Source of the DNA: Parapristionchus giblindavisi
Taxonomy: Eukaryota; Nematoda; Chromadorea; Rhabditida; Diplogasteridae
Assembly: GCA_943737045.1 (NCBI GenBank)
Contig: CALSFV010000011.1
Location: forward strand, 372,001 to 436,000
Length of the DNA stretch: 64,000 nucleotides
Direction: 5' to 3'
The position numbers and the translations under genes were made by a program. The notes under the pieces are model-generated. The model was given only the letters and a program-made list of their open reading frames with translations, was not told the DNA's origin and searched no databases. Shown one piece after another: positions 10,301 to 22,761 of this stretch. Each line of letters begins with the position of its first letter. Position 1 is the first letter of the stretch.

Positions 10301-13300
10301 GGTTCCACTAATCACTTTTTCATCAAATTTAGTTTCGATTTTTCTTGCTGTGTTCGCATGACTGAGGTATACGACTACTCCTCGTCTTCGAAGTGCACCT
10401 ATTCCCATGTGCTGATTTTGCTGAAAATTGACGTTTTTCGTAAATTGATCGCTATTTCGTTGTTTGTTATCCATTATCGATAAAAATTGGATCACTATAC
10501 CATAGTATCATCTATACAAACATACTAAAAAATGAAGAGAAACGGTTGACTGGAAAGTTATTGTTGAAAAATAAAAATATCATAGAATATTGACCAGCAC
10601 TCTAACGTGCAGGAGCACTCCGAAGACGAGGAGTAGTCGTAAACCTCAGTCATGTGAAGAACAGTGGTGAAATATGTTTAAAACTACCAAATTTCCAAAT
10701 TGACCGATTAGGGATTACTGTAGGTGCACACCATAATTACGATTTTCGTTATAAAAATGATTAGTTCATATCAAATGTATTTTTTTTTAAATTATGAATT
10801 TTAAACTGAAGGTGTAATATAATATGTAGAAGATATTGAGCAAATAAAAAAAATCTGCCTGGGCTATGGGAAAATAGTGAGAATTAATTTAATGTAAATT
10901 TTTTTTCGAAAATTCCCATTTCAAGCCTTCGTTGACGGTTGATCAAAAAACTCTCCCTGACAATAGTTTCTTAGAATTAGCCAAGGAGTCAACTGCACCC
11001 ACTCCCGAATCGATTGGATTCGAAATAAACCTTTTAGGAAAAGGCGCCAAATCGTTGTGTGGTCACCCCCTGAAGCGACTTTTCAATTGGAAGGAATTTC
11101 CAAGTACCAGTGAACTTCACTCATGGAGCCTGTAATTATCATACATAAAACAGAAAAATCCATTTTTCGTCGATACCAAAAAATATCCCAGTTGTTCAAT
11201 TCTCTCAGATAGTGTTTTTAGGAACCCAAGAAACATCTAACTCACAAGCGGCGGAATAGCACTAATTTTGGGAGAGTGAGTATACCTGGACGGAGAAGAC
11301 AAATGCGCATGCAGCGACAGTGAGGGGTCGAAGGGTAGATCCGACGAGACGGACACCGAGTGAGAGACCGATGAGGGTCTTGTGGATGAATAGGGCACCG
11401 AATACCTGTAAATATACTATTATATTGCAATTTTATTTATTTTCCTACTCTACTCAAATTCGTTTCTGCTAATTGCCCTCAAATTTTGTTAAGTGATTAA
11501 TTTTATTAATTAATAAATAGATAAATTAATTAATTAATTTTCGAACCGATCTACACGTCCTATTAAAATCATAATACCCCAGACGTTCTATAAAACATCA
11601 TGAAACATGACTTGAACAGTGCTATCACGAGAAATTGCTCGTCTTGCTTTTGATAATAGATTCGTATAATACATTGGCAAACATTTTCATACAATTGACA
11701 TACTCATGAAGATCGGCCACTATATAAGGCTCATTTTAAGGAGAAAAAAACGATTTTTTTTCTCTAAATCTACACACCATATCTCGAAAATTGATCCACG
11801 ATAAAGATAAAATCCTGTGAGATGTTACAATTAATGTATAAAAAAATTAAAAAGTAAAAAATAAAATTAAAAAAATGATTCATGGCATTGATACCTGTAG
11901 CAGTTTCGTGGCCTCCGGAATGACTGCCAGTGAGAGACCCTCGAATAGAGAGTGCAACGAGAGCGAGAGCACAAGCATGATGGCGGGCAGAGAAGGTGGA
12001 GGAGTCGTCACACTACAGAGTACAAAGATCAATCAGATAGATCAAAGATCAATTTGAGAGATCAAAGAACTCCGGTATTTTTTGCTCGCGGGACACACTG
12101 TTTAGAGCCACAGCTCGCGGGACAAACCGTCAAGAGTTGTGCCCCGCGGTGTACCCCACGGCGTACACCATGGGATTCAACGATGTGCCCCGTGAGCAAA
12201 AAATACCGGAGAACACTTTCTATCAGATGGAACACTAATAAATAAATATATAAATAAATAGCAGGAACCTCTCCTCAGTTTCCTCATCTTCCTCCTCATC
12301 AATGAGTTGTCGTCCATCGGAATGTGAGTGTGCACCATGGATGTCGATACCGTGAATGTCATGGAATCGCTTCTCTTGAATGAACAGGGCTATCTGCAAA
12401 GAGTAATAATAATAATAATAATAATTATTATTATTCTAATTTGGCATAATCCAAGTATGGCAACCATAATACATATATAATAATATACTTTATGCGGTGC
12501 ATATATATACAGATGCAGATTCAGTGTCAAAAATAATAACCATTGATAGTGAGAGACTGAGAGTAATTTCTCACTGAGAGTAATTTAATTTAATGAATCA
12601 GACTGATGTCATTGTCATGTCATGTCATTTCATGTCATTTCATTAAAAAACAAAAGTCATTGTTAATAAGACAAAGAGCAAAGCAAGAAAACAGTAGATG
12701 ATGAGCAATGTAACGGCAGTATGATTCAATGGTACACCGGAAGGAAAATAATGAGCCAATCAATAAACGATAACCCTATCAATAAACCAGTCTAGAATTC
12801 AAAATAAGCAATACCTGTTCAACGGTCAGCACCATGAGGAATCCTGCGCCCACAGACGCTTCAGCCAGCGGAAATTCGACGTCAACCTGCACAAATAACA
12901 ATAATGACTGGCAACATCTATTGGAGTGGAACCATCTGTTGACCACCCCTTGTAAGATTATAAGCACCGCTTGCTAGTGATTAAATGTAAAACCATCTAT
13001 TATTAGCATTACAATTTGGTAAATCTTCAAGTTTCATCTAATTCAATTGAACAACAAAAATAATAAATTAACAAAAGTGTGTTTATCGTTAATACTAGAT
13101 TCTACCTTTCATGACGAATATTTGCCTTGACCATTTTAATTTGTTATTTAAAAATTTTAAAAAAATAAAACTACACACCCCACTCTTCTCAAAGTGTTCC
13201 AATGCATCGGGCAGCAGATCCAGTAGGCAAGCACCAAGGAATACACCTACAAATTTATTCTTTTAAAAAGCGAAAATAATGTAATTTTCGTTAATTTTTC

Positions 13301-13989
13301 GTTAAGGAAAATGAAACAGCGCATGCTGGAGGACTTTTTTTCGTTAATTTAACGACTGAAAGAGAAATTTTAATAATAATAATATTTATACGTATTCATC
13401 ATTATAATCATAACATTTAGCGCTCTTTTCTCGTGTTTTCATTGATCTTCTCGTTTCGTGCAGAAGCACATGGAATCCATGTCATGGATACAGTATATTA
13501 TTATATATTTTTATTTAAATATTTAATAACGTAATTACCCGCTCCCAGACATGAGCACAGTGAGATCAGTCGATGCGATGAGGCGAGCACGCGTCGGAAG
13601 ATTGTTGATAACTAAGTTTAAATAATTAAATTAATTTAAGATACTCGTTATCGAAAACTGAACAAGTAAAGAACCCCGTGAATTGTAGTTCCAACATTTC
13701 TCTACATACTCTACTAGTCACACACATTTCCGCTATGTACTTTTGCATCAGTGGCTGTATTGAAACCATAACTAGGTTCTATTAATGTTCGTCGCAGTTT
13801 CAGTCGATTACGGCTACGGATTATAATAAAAGATAATCACTGGAGAACAACACTTACCATGACCGCGAAAAAGGTGATAGCGAAGAGCACCAGGAGCAAG
13901 ACTGCTCGTAGGGAGTCCCGGGCCGGATTGTCATCTCTGTCGTATTGAGAGCTCTCCAGATGAGGTAGATAGCCGCCTATTCGAGGCAT
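7373..13989 (-). CDS. ZIP-family zinc transporter (SLC39A1-3 type)
   Basis: Nine exons (13858-13989, 13539-13611, 13179-13246, 12815-12886, 12269-12393, 11895-12012, 11286-11405, 7716-7841, 7373-7489) give a phase-consistent 316-aa protein. ZIP proteins move Zn2+ (and other divalent metals) into the cytosol across the plasma or organelle membrane. Visible signs: eight hydrophobic segments; CLLDLLPDALEHFEK near the N-terminus; a His-rich cytosolic loop (HDIHGIDIHGAHSHSDG) followed by an acidic run; SLHSLFEGLSL (His177, Glu181) in the helix with the metal-binding His; and ILPHELGHK near the C-terminus, the HELPHE-like helix. The start ATG is on 13987-13989. Length matches ZIP1/ZIP3 (about 310-325 aa). 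The intron 7842-11285 holds a 3.1-kb transposon, another (12013-12268) a MITE. Function by family is sure; substrate is inferred. Confidence 0.92.
8060..11216. mobile_element. 3.1-kb transposon with long inverted-repeat arms, in a ZIP intron
   Basis: The left arm (about 8060-8620) and right arm (about 10660-11216) are inverted copies. Shared words include TCGACGAAAAATGGATTTTT, TTTGGCGCCTTTTCCTA and GTAGGTGCACACCATAAT. A third arm copy lies at 61190-61381. The inside (8620-10660) is AT-rich; I see no transposase. A smaller inverted repeat (10351-10663, GACTACTCCTCGTCTTCG and its complement) is nested next to the right arm. The borders are approximate and I could not find a clear target duplication. 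Confidence 0.7.
9191..9260 (+). mobile_element. Partial MITE (GGCTGTGCGCAA family)
   Basis: CATAGATGGGCATGCTGGTGG then GGAAAGGCTGTGCGCAAG resembles the start of the 35697-35889 element; the right end is missing. Nested in the 3.1-kb element. Confidence 0.5.
12070..12211. mobile_element. Small inverted-repeat element in a ZIP intron
   Basis: CTCCGGTATTTTTTGCTCGC (from 12070) pairs with its near-complement ending CGGAG at 12211. The centre holds GGCGTACACCATGGGATT-like GC-richer sequence. No clear target duplication. Confidence 0.7.
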
Positions 13990-15110
13990 CTCAAGAGATG
14001 ATACGATGAATTATTGATTTATTTTACATTTTAACAAAGGATATATGAGATTAGGATCAAACTGGTGACGGGGTATGCACATAATTCGAATGTTTCCATT
14101 GCTTAAAGGAAGAGAAAGACCATCATTGACGATCTCTTCGTTTTATGAACAATACAGGAATACCAGTGAATATTTTTTCTTGTTCATGCGTGAGCATGTC
14201 ATAAAATAAATGTAGCGTTGTATACGTATATTGAGGCGCATTATCAAAAGTTCGAACTCAATAGAAAGTACAAATCGATGACATCAGTAATGTAAACTAT
14301 TGGGCAGCGGACAAAAATGTACGACATATCAATTGGGTGACAATGCACTAAAGAACACATTTGAATAGAAGGAATGAACGATCGAACCCCGTGATGCGAC
14401 CGATAGTTACTGATAAGGTTAATCAGTTGCCCACTAAGATACATTTTTGGATAGCTAAGCAAGTAGGTTTAGATTTAAACATTTCCATGGAATCGATATA
14501 TAAAATCAATCGATAAGTGGATAAGCGACCATGAGGTAGAGAGACGGAAAAGGTTGGAAGAACGAATGAGTCAGAGAGAACGGAATCAAGGAGGATGAAC
14601 GAATGACGCAACGTTTCGGTCATTAAGTGGAGGAGAAAAAGGTAGAGCGAAACAAAAGTTAGAGAGCACAGATGATGAAAGTACACCAGATTGTTTGGCA
14701 TTTTGCCAAATTTTCAATGAGCGCTCTATCCGTGTTGGAAAAAAAAATGAAAGAATGCATAAACAACCAGGAACGCTTTCGAAATGTTGAAGCGTATGAC
14801 CGAATTGAACGATGGGATAGAGCAGAGCACAATGATAGACCATACATCAAACAATCACGAACTACTATACGACGGGATACTGCTGGAAAGTGCCAGAGGT
14901 TAGGGAGAAGGTAAAGTGAGAGAGAATGAACGATAGAGAAGGAGATGGCTGAGTGAGAGAGATAGAGAGATCAAATGACTATACTATTCCTTATCATCAG
15001 TCATTCTGACTATACAATGACTGAGAGAGATAACTCTTCAGGAGGACGACAATATTCATAGTAGTCTTGGACCAATGAATCCGAAATCAGTCATTTTCAT
15101 TTCGCATTCT
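13990..15110. other. Intergenic, upstream of ZIP
   Basis: No gene seen. Contains TTTTCAATGAGCGCT (14712) also found at 27583, a hint of an old dispersed repeat. The ZIP promoter should lie just right of 13989. Confidence 0.4.
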
Positions 15111-15257
15111 ACACACAGAGAAATAGGGGTACTCCACAGCACACAAGAGCTGTGAAGTGTTATATTTAACACTTTTCTGATACTTTTAACACTCAAAAAG
15201 TGTTAAATATAACACTTCACTAGTCTGATATACCGTGCCACTAATTTCTCTATGTGT
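15111..15257. mobile_element. Small inverted-repeat element with a perfect inner hairpin
   Basis: Outer ends ACACACAGAGAAAT (15111) and ATTTCTCTATGTGT (to 15257) are near-complementary. Inside, 15152-15176 and 15196-15220 form a perfect 25-bp stem with a 19-base loop (stem begins GTGAAGTGTTATATTTAACA). Confidence 0.75.
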
Positions 15258-15725
15258 ATGAATATGAATACGAAAATGAAAATAACAATCTCCTGCCCGA
15301 CTTTTCAATCCACCAATTCCTTCCTGGGAATCCAGGTATGCGACGAGATTGCCAACTCGAAAAATATTCAATAATCAACAACAAACCGTTCAATATACCG
15401 CACTGGAACGATTACTTTATCGATTGGGGAGATCAAATATGTGTGATGTGCAAACATAACAATGCATGTGAACGAAAATGATAATGATCAAAGAAAAGGG
15501 GGCGGAGCCACGTTCTTGACCACAACTGAGTACTATTATAATAGAACAACAAAAACAATGGACGATTTACAAACGCTTATAAGTTATTGATTGATTGATT
15601 GATGAAGAAGGTTACGGTAGATCAGTGACTCACGAGAGGAATCATTCCCTGTAATCGATTACGCATTAGTTACATTCACCTTAGATGGGAGACAAATAAA
15701 TTACTCACCTCGCTACAGTAACCCA
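15258..15725. other. Intergenic, 3' side of LSM6
   Basis: Nothing recognised; a plus-strand open stretch (15254-15481) has no exon-like neighbours or family similarity. Confidence 0.35.
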
Positions 15726-16794
15726 TTATCTTCGATGGGTAGAAATGTAGAGCACATTGTTGCCACGAAGGAACGCATCTCCGTACTTTGCCTGGAAACA
15801 AAACACTAACAATAATATTCCTTATCACAGATCAAATAGTTACGTTACAGATTTTCAAAATGCGGCAAAATGTTCAAAAAAATCCCAAAATGCGGCCACG
15901 CTTCGTGGCTTGTAACGTGCTGTTCGACCTATGTTAACTCTATAATTCTAAATTTTAAAGAAGTTAGCCTGCTCTTTTAAAGAGAAACCATCTTTAAATA
16001 CTCGAGATACCAACATTCTAGAAAAAACAAACAAACAGGAAACAGGAACAAGCCATCGTATCCCCATCCCCAGTTCAACTTGGTCAGATTCTCAATTCGT
16101 ACCTGCAGTTGTCCATCAACGTACTCCTCCGTCTGCTCGAGTGCAATGTTCATGAATCCATCGAGACACGAGAGGATACCACGATAGTCCACACCACTGT
16201 TCAACTGAAATCAATCGATAAATCGATACATCAAGATGATCAATAGCATATTTATGAAACGAAGGACAATAATATCTTCCCATCATCGAACAACGAACCA
16301 AGAAACAGTAATGGATTAATGGCAACAAGAAACCGCGGGGTGGATCAAGTTGCATAAATCGGGTCGTTCAATACTGCCGGACCTCTGGTAACTCTGGTAT
16401 TTCAAAACTTAAAGTCTACTTAAATTTGCCGGTGAGTTAGTTTTGGAAAAAATTGAAGAAATACAATACAGCATGTAAACTACTTGAAATAGTCTACGAA
16501 AATGATAAGTACACTTTAAATTTCGAAATACCAGAGAACTCGTTGTCAATCAACTTTTTTCAACAATTAATCAACAATGAACGTACTAATTTCACACATA
16601 CACTATGATCCCCACCATACATTTTTCGTTTGGATACAACCCTGTAAAATCGAGCTCCAGGTACCCCGCCCATGTATGATCCCCACTATTCTTCCTATCT
16701 TTCCTACTAGTTCATTCAAACTGACCTTAACCACCACAGGCTTGCCTATCATCTGTCTGAGAAAGTCAGAGGGGTTGAGACGCTTCGTTGTCAT
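15726..16794 (-). CDS. lsm-6: U6 snRNA-associated Sm-like protein LSm6
   Basis: Three exons (16726-16794, 16103-16204, 15726-15791) join in phase to 78 aa, the usual LSm6 size. LSm6 is one subunit of the LSm1-7 ring (cytoplasmic mRNA decay) and LSm2-8 ring (nuclear U6 snRNA binding). Residues 5-23 PSDFLRQMIGKPVVVK start the Sm fold. The Sm1 motif reads VDYRGILSCLDGFMNIAL, with the Asp/Asn RNA-contact positions DGFMN, and Sm2 ends RGNNVLYIS. The protein stops at THRR. Start ATG on 16792-16794. Intron 1 carries two MITEs (16392-16536 and 16616-16678) and intron 2 a remnant of a third family (about 15850-15933). The call is very secure. Confidence 0.95.
15850..15933. mobile_element. Remnant of the CATAGGTCG MITE family
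   Basis: TCCCAAAATGCGGCCACGC and the end GTTCGACCTATG match the inner and terminal parts of the element at 45068-45271; the left end is lost. In an LSM6 intron. Confidence 0.5.
16392..16536. mobile_element. Small inverted-repeat element (CTCTGGTATTT ends)
   Basis: CTCTGGTATTTCAAA at 16392 and TTTCGAAATACCAGAG to 16536. Related ends (CTCTGGTATTTTTTCC) occur at 41657-41857 and 48861-48949. Confidence 0.65.
16616..16678. mobile_element. 63-bp MITE with 8-bp target duplication
   Basis: Begins CATACA and ends CCCGCCCATGTATG; flanked by ATCCCCAC on both sides (16608-16615, 16679-16686). Internal deletion product of the family at 30832-31024: the right halves (CGAGCTCCAGGTACCCCGCC) are identical. 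In LSM6 intron 1. Confidence 0.8.
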
Positions 16795-18292
16795 CCTACC
16801 AATACCGTAACATCAAACCAAATGATTACTGTATCTTCACAAATTATCGATCGTTCGCTCCAAAAAGGAATCTAGCTCATGGACTTTAACCAATTCTTGC
16901 GATTTACTTTTTTTAAATATTTTTGTCAACTTTATTCAGCATCAAGGAGAATAAATCATACACGATTATTGATTGATTATACAGTGATAATTGATAGCTA
17001 CAAAAAAAGAGAGAGATGGTATCGATTAGATGTTGATCATCTGATGATGATGTCATCTTAGATGATAATGACGTCACAATGATCAGTCATTGAGCAATTA
17101 TATTGGAATAATAGATGATACAGAGTTACGGTAATCGATAATCAATGATCCAGTATTTACGGTATAATGCTAGTAGGGTGGATGGGGCGCAGTCATAAAC
17201 ATACAGGGTAGATCAAGAGATGGGCGACAAAAAAACAAGTTTTAGGTATAGTAAATCATTCGGTGAATCAGTAGAGATGAATATGGGATCAATTCAGGGT
17301 ATATTGGCTAAATTTGTAAAAAAATATATATCTTTAGAGAAAAAATGAATAAAAGAAATAAACGAGAATAGAATAAAGTGATAAACGAGTTGCATATTGG
17401 GAGCCGTGGTAGAAGTTGGAAACCAGTCGTCTAAATTATGGGATGAATGACTATAGTCAATGAAATGAATCGGATGGGATTGAATTGACTAAAAGAAGAA
17501 AATGGTGTGCATATTCGGGGGAAAGACATAATTATTGATTGATTTAATCACTACGGAGGATGGACACTAGTAGAGGGCTGAAGAATATGTAACATGAGGA
17601 GTCAATTGAACGTAGCTATAGAGAAATATGTATGATTGAGTCTGATCAAAGAATAGAGAAGTAACTTTGCAAAGTCCAAGAAGTCCCCCAATTCATCTTA
17701 AAGAGAGCGAAAATTCTCTTAACCACAAATACAGAGTAACTGTTCGGAAGTGCATAGAGCACCCACAAATTCACTCTCCCCAAAGATCAAAGATCACCAA
17801 AAGGGTAACAGTTTGGCTGGCATAAGATAGTCACTTCTCCGACTACATGAAAACACAGAAACATGGATTGACAGGGTAAGGGAAAGGATGTGTGTAGCGT
17901 GTTGGAGACATTCGAGCGATAGAGACAGCGAAACGAAAAGAGAAGAAGAGAAAAAAGATCAAAGATCAGACACAAAGATTGATTTAGAACCAGTACTTGA
18001 TGTGTAGGATACAGTAGTAGACGGAGCTGATTAGGAGAGGACTACCGTAACCTCGAGGAGGTATTATGATACACAAAAGATATACGGTAGTGTTGGAAAG
18101 TTGCGAAAAGAGCGAAATAATGTGTAAAAAAAGAAGAAATTCGTCTTCTTTTCGCAATTTTCGAAAAAAAATATATGAGAAGAGAAGAATTGTAGCGACT
18201 AGATCAAGTGGTGCAGGTACATCATATATACAAGAGTAGCAGTGGAATTGATAGTGAGGGGTGTAGATCAGCAAAATCAATCTATAAATCAA
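16795..18292. other. Intergenic between LSM6 and UBC-3
   Basis: No gene seen. Contains scattered TTACGGTA/GATCAAAGATC words (17110, 17150, 17781, 17957) and the likely 3' UTR of the minus-strand UBC-3 gene. Confidence 0.4.
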
Positions 18293-20490
18293 TCAATCAT
18301 GTCCATTTCCTGAATCATCATCGTCCAGATCTTCATCCTCCTCCTCTTCATCATCATCGTCATCATCATCATAATCGCAGTAGTCATCATCTATAATTAC
18401 GGAACATTATATTATTATATTGGGCAAAAATTATCCAAAGATGTTTATTTATTCCACCAAATATAATAAGAACAAAAATAAAAGATGCACGCATTGTATT
18501 GTTATAATAATAATATGATTATTATTCTTTACATCGTCATCTTTTTCTTCGAATTCATACAATATAAAAGACATTGAGCAGGTGTACAGTGATGTGGAGC
18601 AATGAAGAAAAGAACAAGAGAAATAGAGAAAAGGGGAGGGAGGGAAGAGAATAGAGGAGAGCGGATAATAGAGTAAAAGAATGGAGGGAAAGTGAAATGA
18701 AAAGGTAGAGCACCCTAGGCACTTCATATATGCAACGACAAAGCTCATCTTGACCTTGCATAACCAGCTTGAATACACAAGAAAATTGTGAGAAAAACAC
18801 ATTTTTATCAGCAAAAAAAATCAATAAATACTCACCAAAATCGATACAGTCCAAATTTTCGTCTTCCTGTTGTGGCTTCCATTTGATACAGTACTCGTCG
18901 ATGGTCTCTGGGACTACGACACCATCCGCCCTTGCTTCTTCCTTCGACAAATCCACTTGAGCCCTGACGAATTAAAAATATCGATCGAAACTATAATAAT
19001 CTAAAACTATTCAGTGTTTTGTCCATGGATAAGAAGATTTACGCATTCTCCATAAATTTTGCCGCCTCGATATAGGCGCTAATTAGAGAGAAGCCAGACA
19101 ACTTTCTCTTGTCGACCCATTTCGCCTCGTTAGAGGTCGGCATTGAAACGTAAATAATTCAATCGATACCAATTAATATTATGTCAATCAATCAATCAAT
19201 ACCATACTTGACAATGGTTTCGTACTGCTTGTCCTCTCCGTTCTTCCATTTTCTATACATGACAGATGCGTCAACATTGGCGGGCGATGATGTATTAGGC
19301 TCGTTGAGTAGTGATATTACCGACAGAAGGATGGTCCTGAATAAATTTCAATCATGAGCGAGCAACATTTTTTTTTAAATTGGGTGGGTCATACGCAAAA
19401 ATCCGGTGGAAGGTACACAAAACTTTCATTTTAGAGTTAATTTTGGTGAAATCGAGTTGGTCTTGTCTTGATATGCTTTTCGATATATTTTCCGTTACTT
19501 GTAGTAACTTACTACTACAGCGTTACTGGTTACTACAGCGATTACCAGAATGCTGAATCAGCAATAAATATATAATTTGCGTGTGTTCCAAAAGTATGCT
19601 TTCGTCAGCCCTAGCTTTTAACTTGATAAGCACCATGTGCGCATAACCAAATAGTCTAACTATAGACCTTGGAGGATATGAAAATGCGTGAGGCAGTACC
19701 ACACACATCCACTTCCCTTCTCCTCCTCTCGCTTCCCTAACTCTACTTCACAGAGAAGAGACAAACATCAACAATCACGGGTGGGGGGGGTCTTGACTCT
19801 TCCCTCTAAGACAATATTCTTTCTCTTTATGTCGCTTTAAAGAGGCGAGCAATAGCTTCTAGTACATTATTTCTTGATCGAGTGCGAGATAGGACGGATG
19901 GCGAGGAGAGTTGGAGAGGCATAGGGAGATGGAGAGAGAGTGGAGAGTACATAGAGACAGGAGGAGAAGAAGGAAATGTCTCGACCTGTTTCTGCACTTT
20001 TTGGACACAAAGTGCATCTGCGGTCGATACTCACCTAACATTCTGAGTTGGATTCCATCTTTCACACGGAAGTTCGCCACTCTGTGGATCATCCACTGGA
20101 GGATGAAGAATGCTAATGCACAGATCTCCATTCTAAAAAAACAGAAATAATAATGATAATTGAGAGATCATGCGATCAACCTCGTAGACATTCGGGTGCC
20201 AGACTTTGGTGGTGAATTTGACGGTGGGTGGGGAATAGGGATAGTTGGAGGGGAAGCGGATGCACGCCTTGAAGTATCCGCCCTAGAAGAAAATGATGAT
20301 AATGATAAGGAATAATTGTGAAACAATGTACTTGATAGAGCGTTCCAGGTGGACCGAAGATTCCGACGTTCCATTGGAAGAGATTCTCGTCGTTTGTCTC
20401 GATATGGAATCCCTCGACTGGTTGCGATCGAAGACTCTTCAATTCCATTCCTAGAGCGCGTGTTGCGCTACTTGTACTCGCGGAGGCCAT
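18293..20490 (-). CDS. ubc-3: CDC34-type E2 ubiquitin-conjugating enzyme
   Basis: Seven exons (20332-20490, 20181-20282, 20035-20132, 19208-19336, 19043-19078, 18836-18963, 18293-18390) give 249 aa; CDC34/UBE2R proteins are about 235-245 aa. It carries ubiquitin from E1 to SCF ligases. Seen in the sequence: the UBC fold, with [18 protein letters not shown]; the HPN motif (WHPNVYENGDLC) with catalytic Cys92; directly after it the acidic-loop insertion [12 protein letters not shown] that marks CDC34 enzymes; and an extreme acidic tail (residues ~220-249, runs of Asp/Glu ending [10 protein letters not shown]), which in this family docks on cullins. The start at 20490 fits the usual N-terminus. 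Exon 19043-19078 (36 bp) is the least certain. The last intron (18391-18835) holds AT-rich sequence and TTTATTCCACCAAATATA, which resembles the 3' end of the LINE at 58671. Confidence 0.93.
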
Positions 20491-21256
20491 GTTTCTGCAG
20501 AATTAGAACAGATTGAAGGAATTTATACAAGGACATAGAAGTGTAATTATATGTCAGTAACACGTATAGAACATTCGATCGAGAAAAAATCATAAACAAG
20601 CGAGATAACGCGCGGAAAAGGGGACAAATTCGCGCTGCGCTCGAACCACGCGATGTGGGCTCTCGCATCCAGAACCGGGAATAAATTTGAGTGCTATCAA
20701 GCTAAAGTACTGTAAGAATGGTCATACAATCAAAGAAAATTTTTATTGTAGTTTCCGTATATTGCAGGCGCTTTCAAAATATTTTTGATATATTGTTATG
20801 TCTGTCGAGAAAAGTGAAATATGAAAGCACACACAAAAGAGGGAAAGCTCGAAGAAATTTATATTGATAAGGTAGAACTCGACGGTCAGCCGCATCCGGT
20901 AAGTGGTAGGCCGCGAAATTATTTCTTTGCTCCACGAGTGGTCCACCATTCCGCTTTGCGAGTATGTTTTCGAAATCTCGGCTGTTATGCACGCACGCTA
21001 CGCACGTAATTAATGTTAGTTTTCGTATCGCATTTTGCTTTTTATACGTCTGAAATTAAGACAATTCTTGTATAATTCAGTGTTAGATCAACCTGATCGT
21101 CTGGTATGTCTACGCGTCTTCGTCATGTAAGTATCTTTCTTTAATAAAATGCGCAAATCTCTCGTGGAATTGCGTTTAACAATGTCGAAACGGTTGCACA
21201 ACTCGTGTCTCTCTATAGCACTAACTGAGAGTTGGAGTCGTGCCTGAGCTGAAGTG
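20491..21256. promoter_or_regulatory. Divergent promoter region
   Basis: 766 bp between the start codons of ubc-3 (minus) and the plus-strand gene at 21257; the two genes probably share upstream control. No TATA box or known site stands out. An open stretch at 20821-21009 has no similarity I can name. Confidence 0.45.
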
Positions 21257-22174
21257 ATGATGGTAGACTCCCGAAACAGCGAGGCCGTAAGCATTGTAGT
21301 CACCACCACTCTAAGTGTGAGTCAAAATATTTCTATAATTTTGTCGAATTAGGATTTAATATTATTCGCATTCCTGTTTATTCTGCTTAATGTTAAATTT
21401 CCTTTTTTACATCGTTACTTTCAGTTTAAAGAGTCATTATTGACTTGTCCTAAATGTAAGAAATGTTTGGAGCCTGTGCTCCTCACCAAAAACGAGGATG
21501 GATCTCAAGATGTTTGGTGGACTTGTACCGGTCTCAAAGAAGGGGTCAGTTGTCATTTATTTCACATTATTTATTTTATCCTAGTTGTGTCCCCTTTCAA
21601 TTCAATTTACATGAGCTGGAAACACTGGAAATTTATTTTTGTTTCGACTTTTTCAAAGTATTTGTCCTTAGATTTGGTCAATTATATGAGAAGTAGTATA
21701 GCATGCACATGCACTCTAATAGTATTGTATATCATGCAATGATAACTATTTCAGTCGTGCACATTTCCACTGGACATGCCGCAAGAAGTGTATTGGGTGA
21801 AACGGTCATCACAAGACATTGATGACAACACTGTGCCTCCGCCTGATATAGCCATTCTACCTGTACAATATCAGTCTCTCTATCCCGCCCTCTTCCCCGC
21901 TGGACGATATGTGTTAAGGTGTGCAACATTACATTATTCCTTTCAGATTACACAACTCAATCTCATTTCCTATCAATATTCAATTTTACTTGATGGACAA
22001 ATAAATAAAATAAAATATATAATTTTTTAAAAGTAACATAAATAAGTATGCTAATTCAGTCACGATTCTCGTCAATCATCATTGGAGTCTTCTCGATCTT
22101 CGGTGGATTCAGCGACTTCTTCAGTTGGTTCAGATCAAGATGAACAAACTCGACAAGAAGTATGGCTTACATAG
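21257..22174 (+). CDS. Small protein with a CPxC/Cys-pair motif
   Basis: Four exons (21257-21316, 21425-21544, 21755-21918, 22060-22174) join in phase to 152 aa. Residues 27-72 hold TCPKCKKCLEPVLL, WWTCTG and EGSCTFPLDMP, a spacing that suggests one small zinc-binding ribbon, then YWVKRS. The C-terminal 38 residues are Ser-rich (SRSSVDSATSSVGSDQDEQ) and end VWLT, probably disordered. I do not recognise the family; the Cys cluster looks conserved rather than random because exon phase and motif agree. A second in-frame ATG sits right after the first. It shares its upstream region with ubc-3. Possible poly(A) signal AATAAAAT near 22352. What it does is unknown. Confidence 0.7.
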
Positions 22175-22761
22175 GAAATATTAGTGGATATATGTTTAAT
22201 TATTTATTTTTCTTCAATACTTTTCGAACTAACATCAATAATATTATTGACCAAGTGATTTATTTAACATGATTAATTTATTATTAATATTTTAAATGCA
22301 CAGCGTTTCGAGACGGGGCTTAGATATGGACAAGAAGAGATGCTGAGAGTAAAATAAAATTAAGAGATCACTGAAATCCTGATTTTATTTTTCCATATTT
22401 CTAACGATTCTTTAGTAAGTGATACCTGCAATTAATATGCCTAATTTATAGAAATAATATATAAGTTGAGATTAACCTACTTACTGACAAGGGGACTCGT
22501 TAACCTCATGTTATCATGATTATCTCTAAGTTTGATATCTTGACTTGAATCTTCATGGAATAAGGTTTCCAAAAAGTTATAACTTATGACTCATATGTCA
22601 CCGAACCAATGTGCGATAAAGTATTGTGTTCTACTAACAAGAGTTAGGCTCGGCAATATCTATGAAAATTTATGGAAATTGTTCAACTTCTCTCGATATT
22701 GCTGTTGCTTTTTTTTCCGTTATACCCGGTAACCAAATCGAATTTGCAGATTGCACGTCGA

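Noticed and set aside
14423..14914. Cluster of overlapping short frames on both strands
   Set aside because: No splice structure, no family similarity and frames open on both strands.
18449..18956. Minus-strand open frames of 120-133 codons
   Set aside because: One only begins in the UBC-3 exon 18836-18963 and reads on into the intron; the other is intronic.
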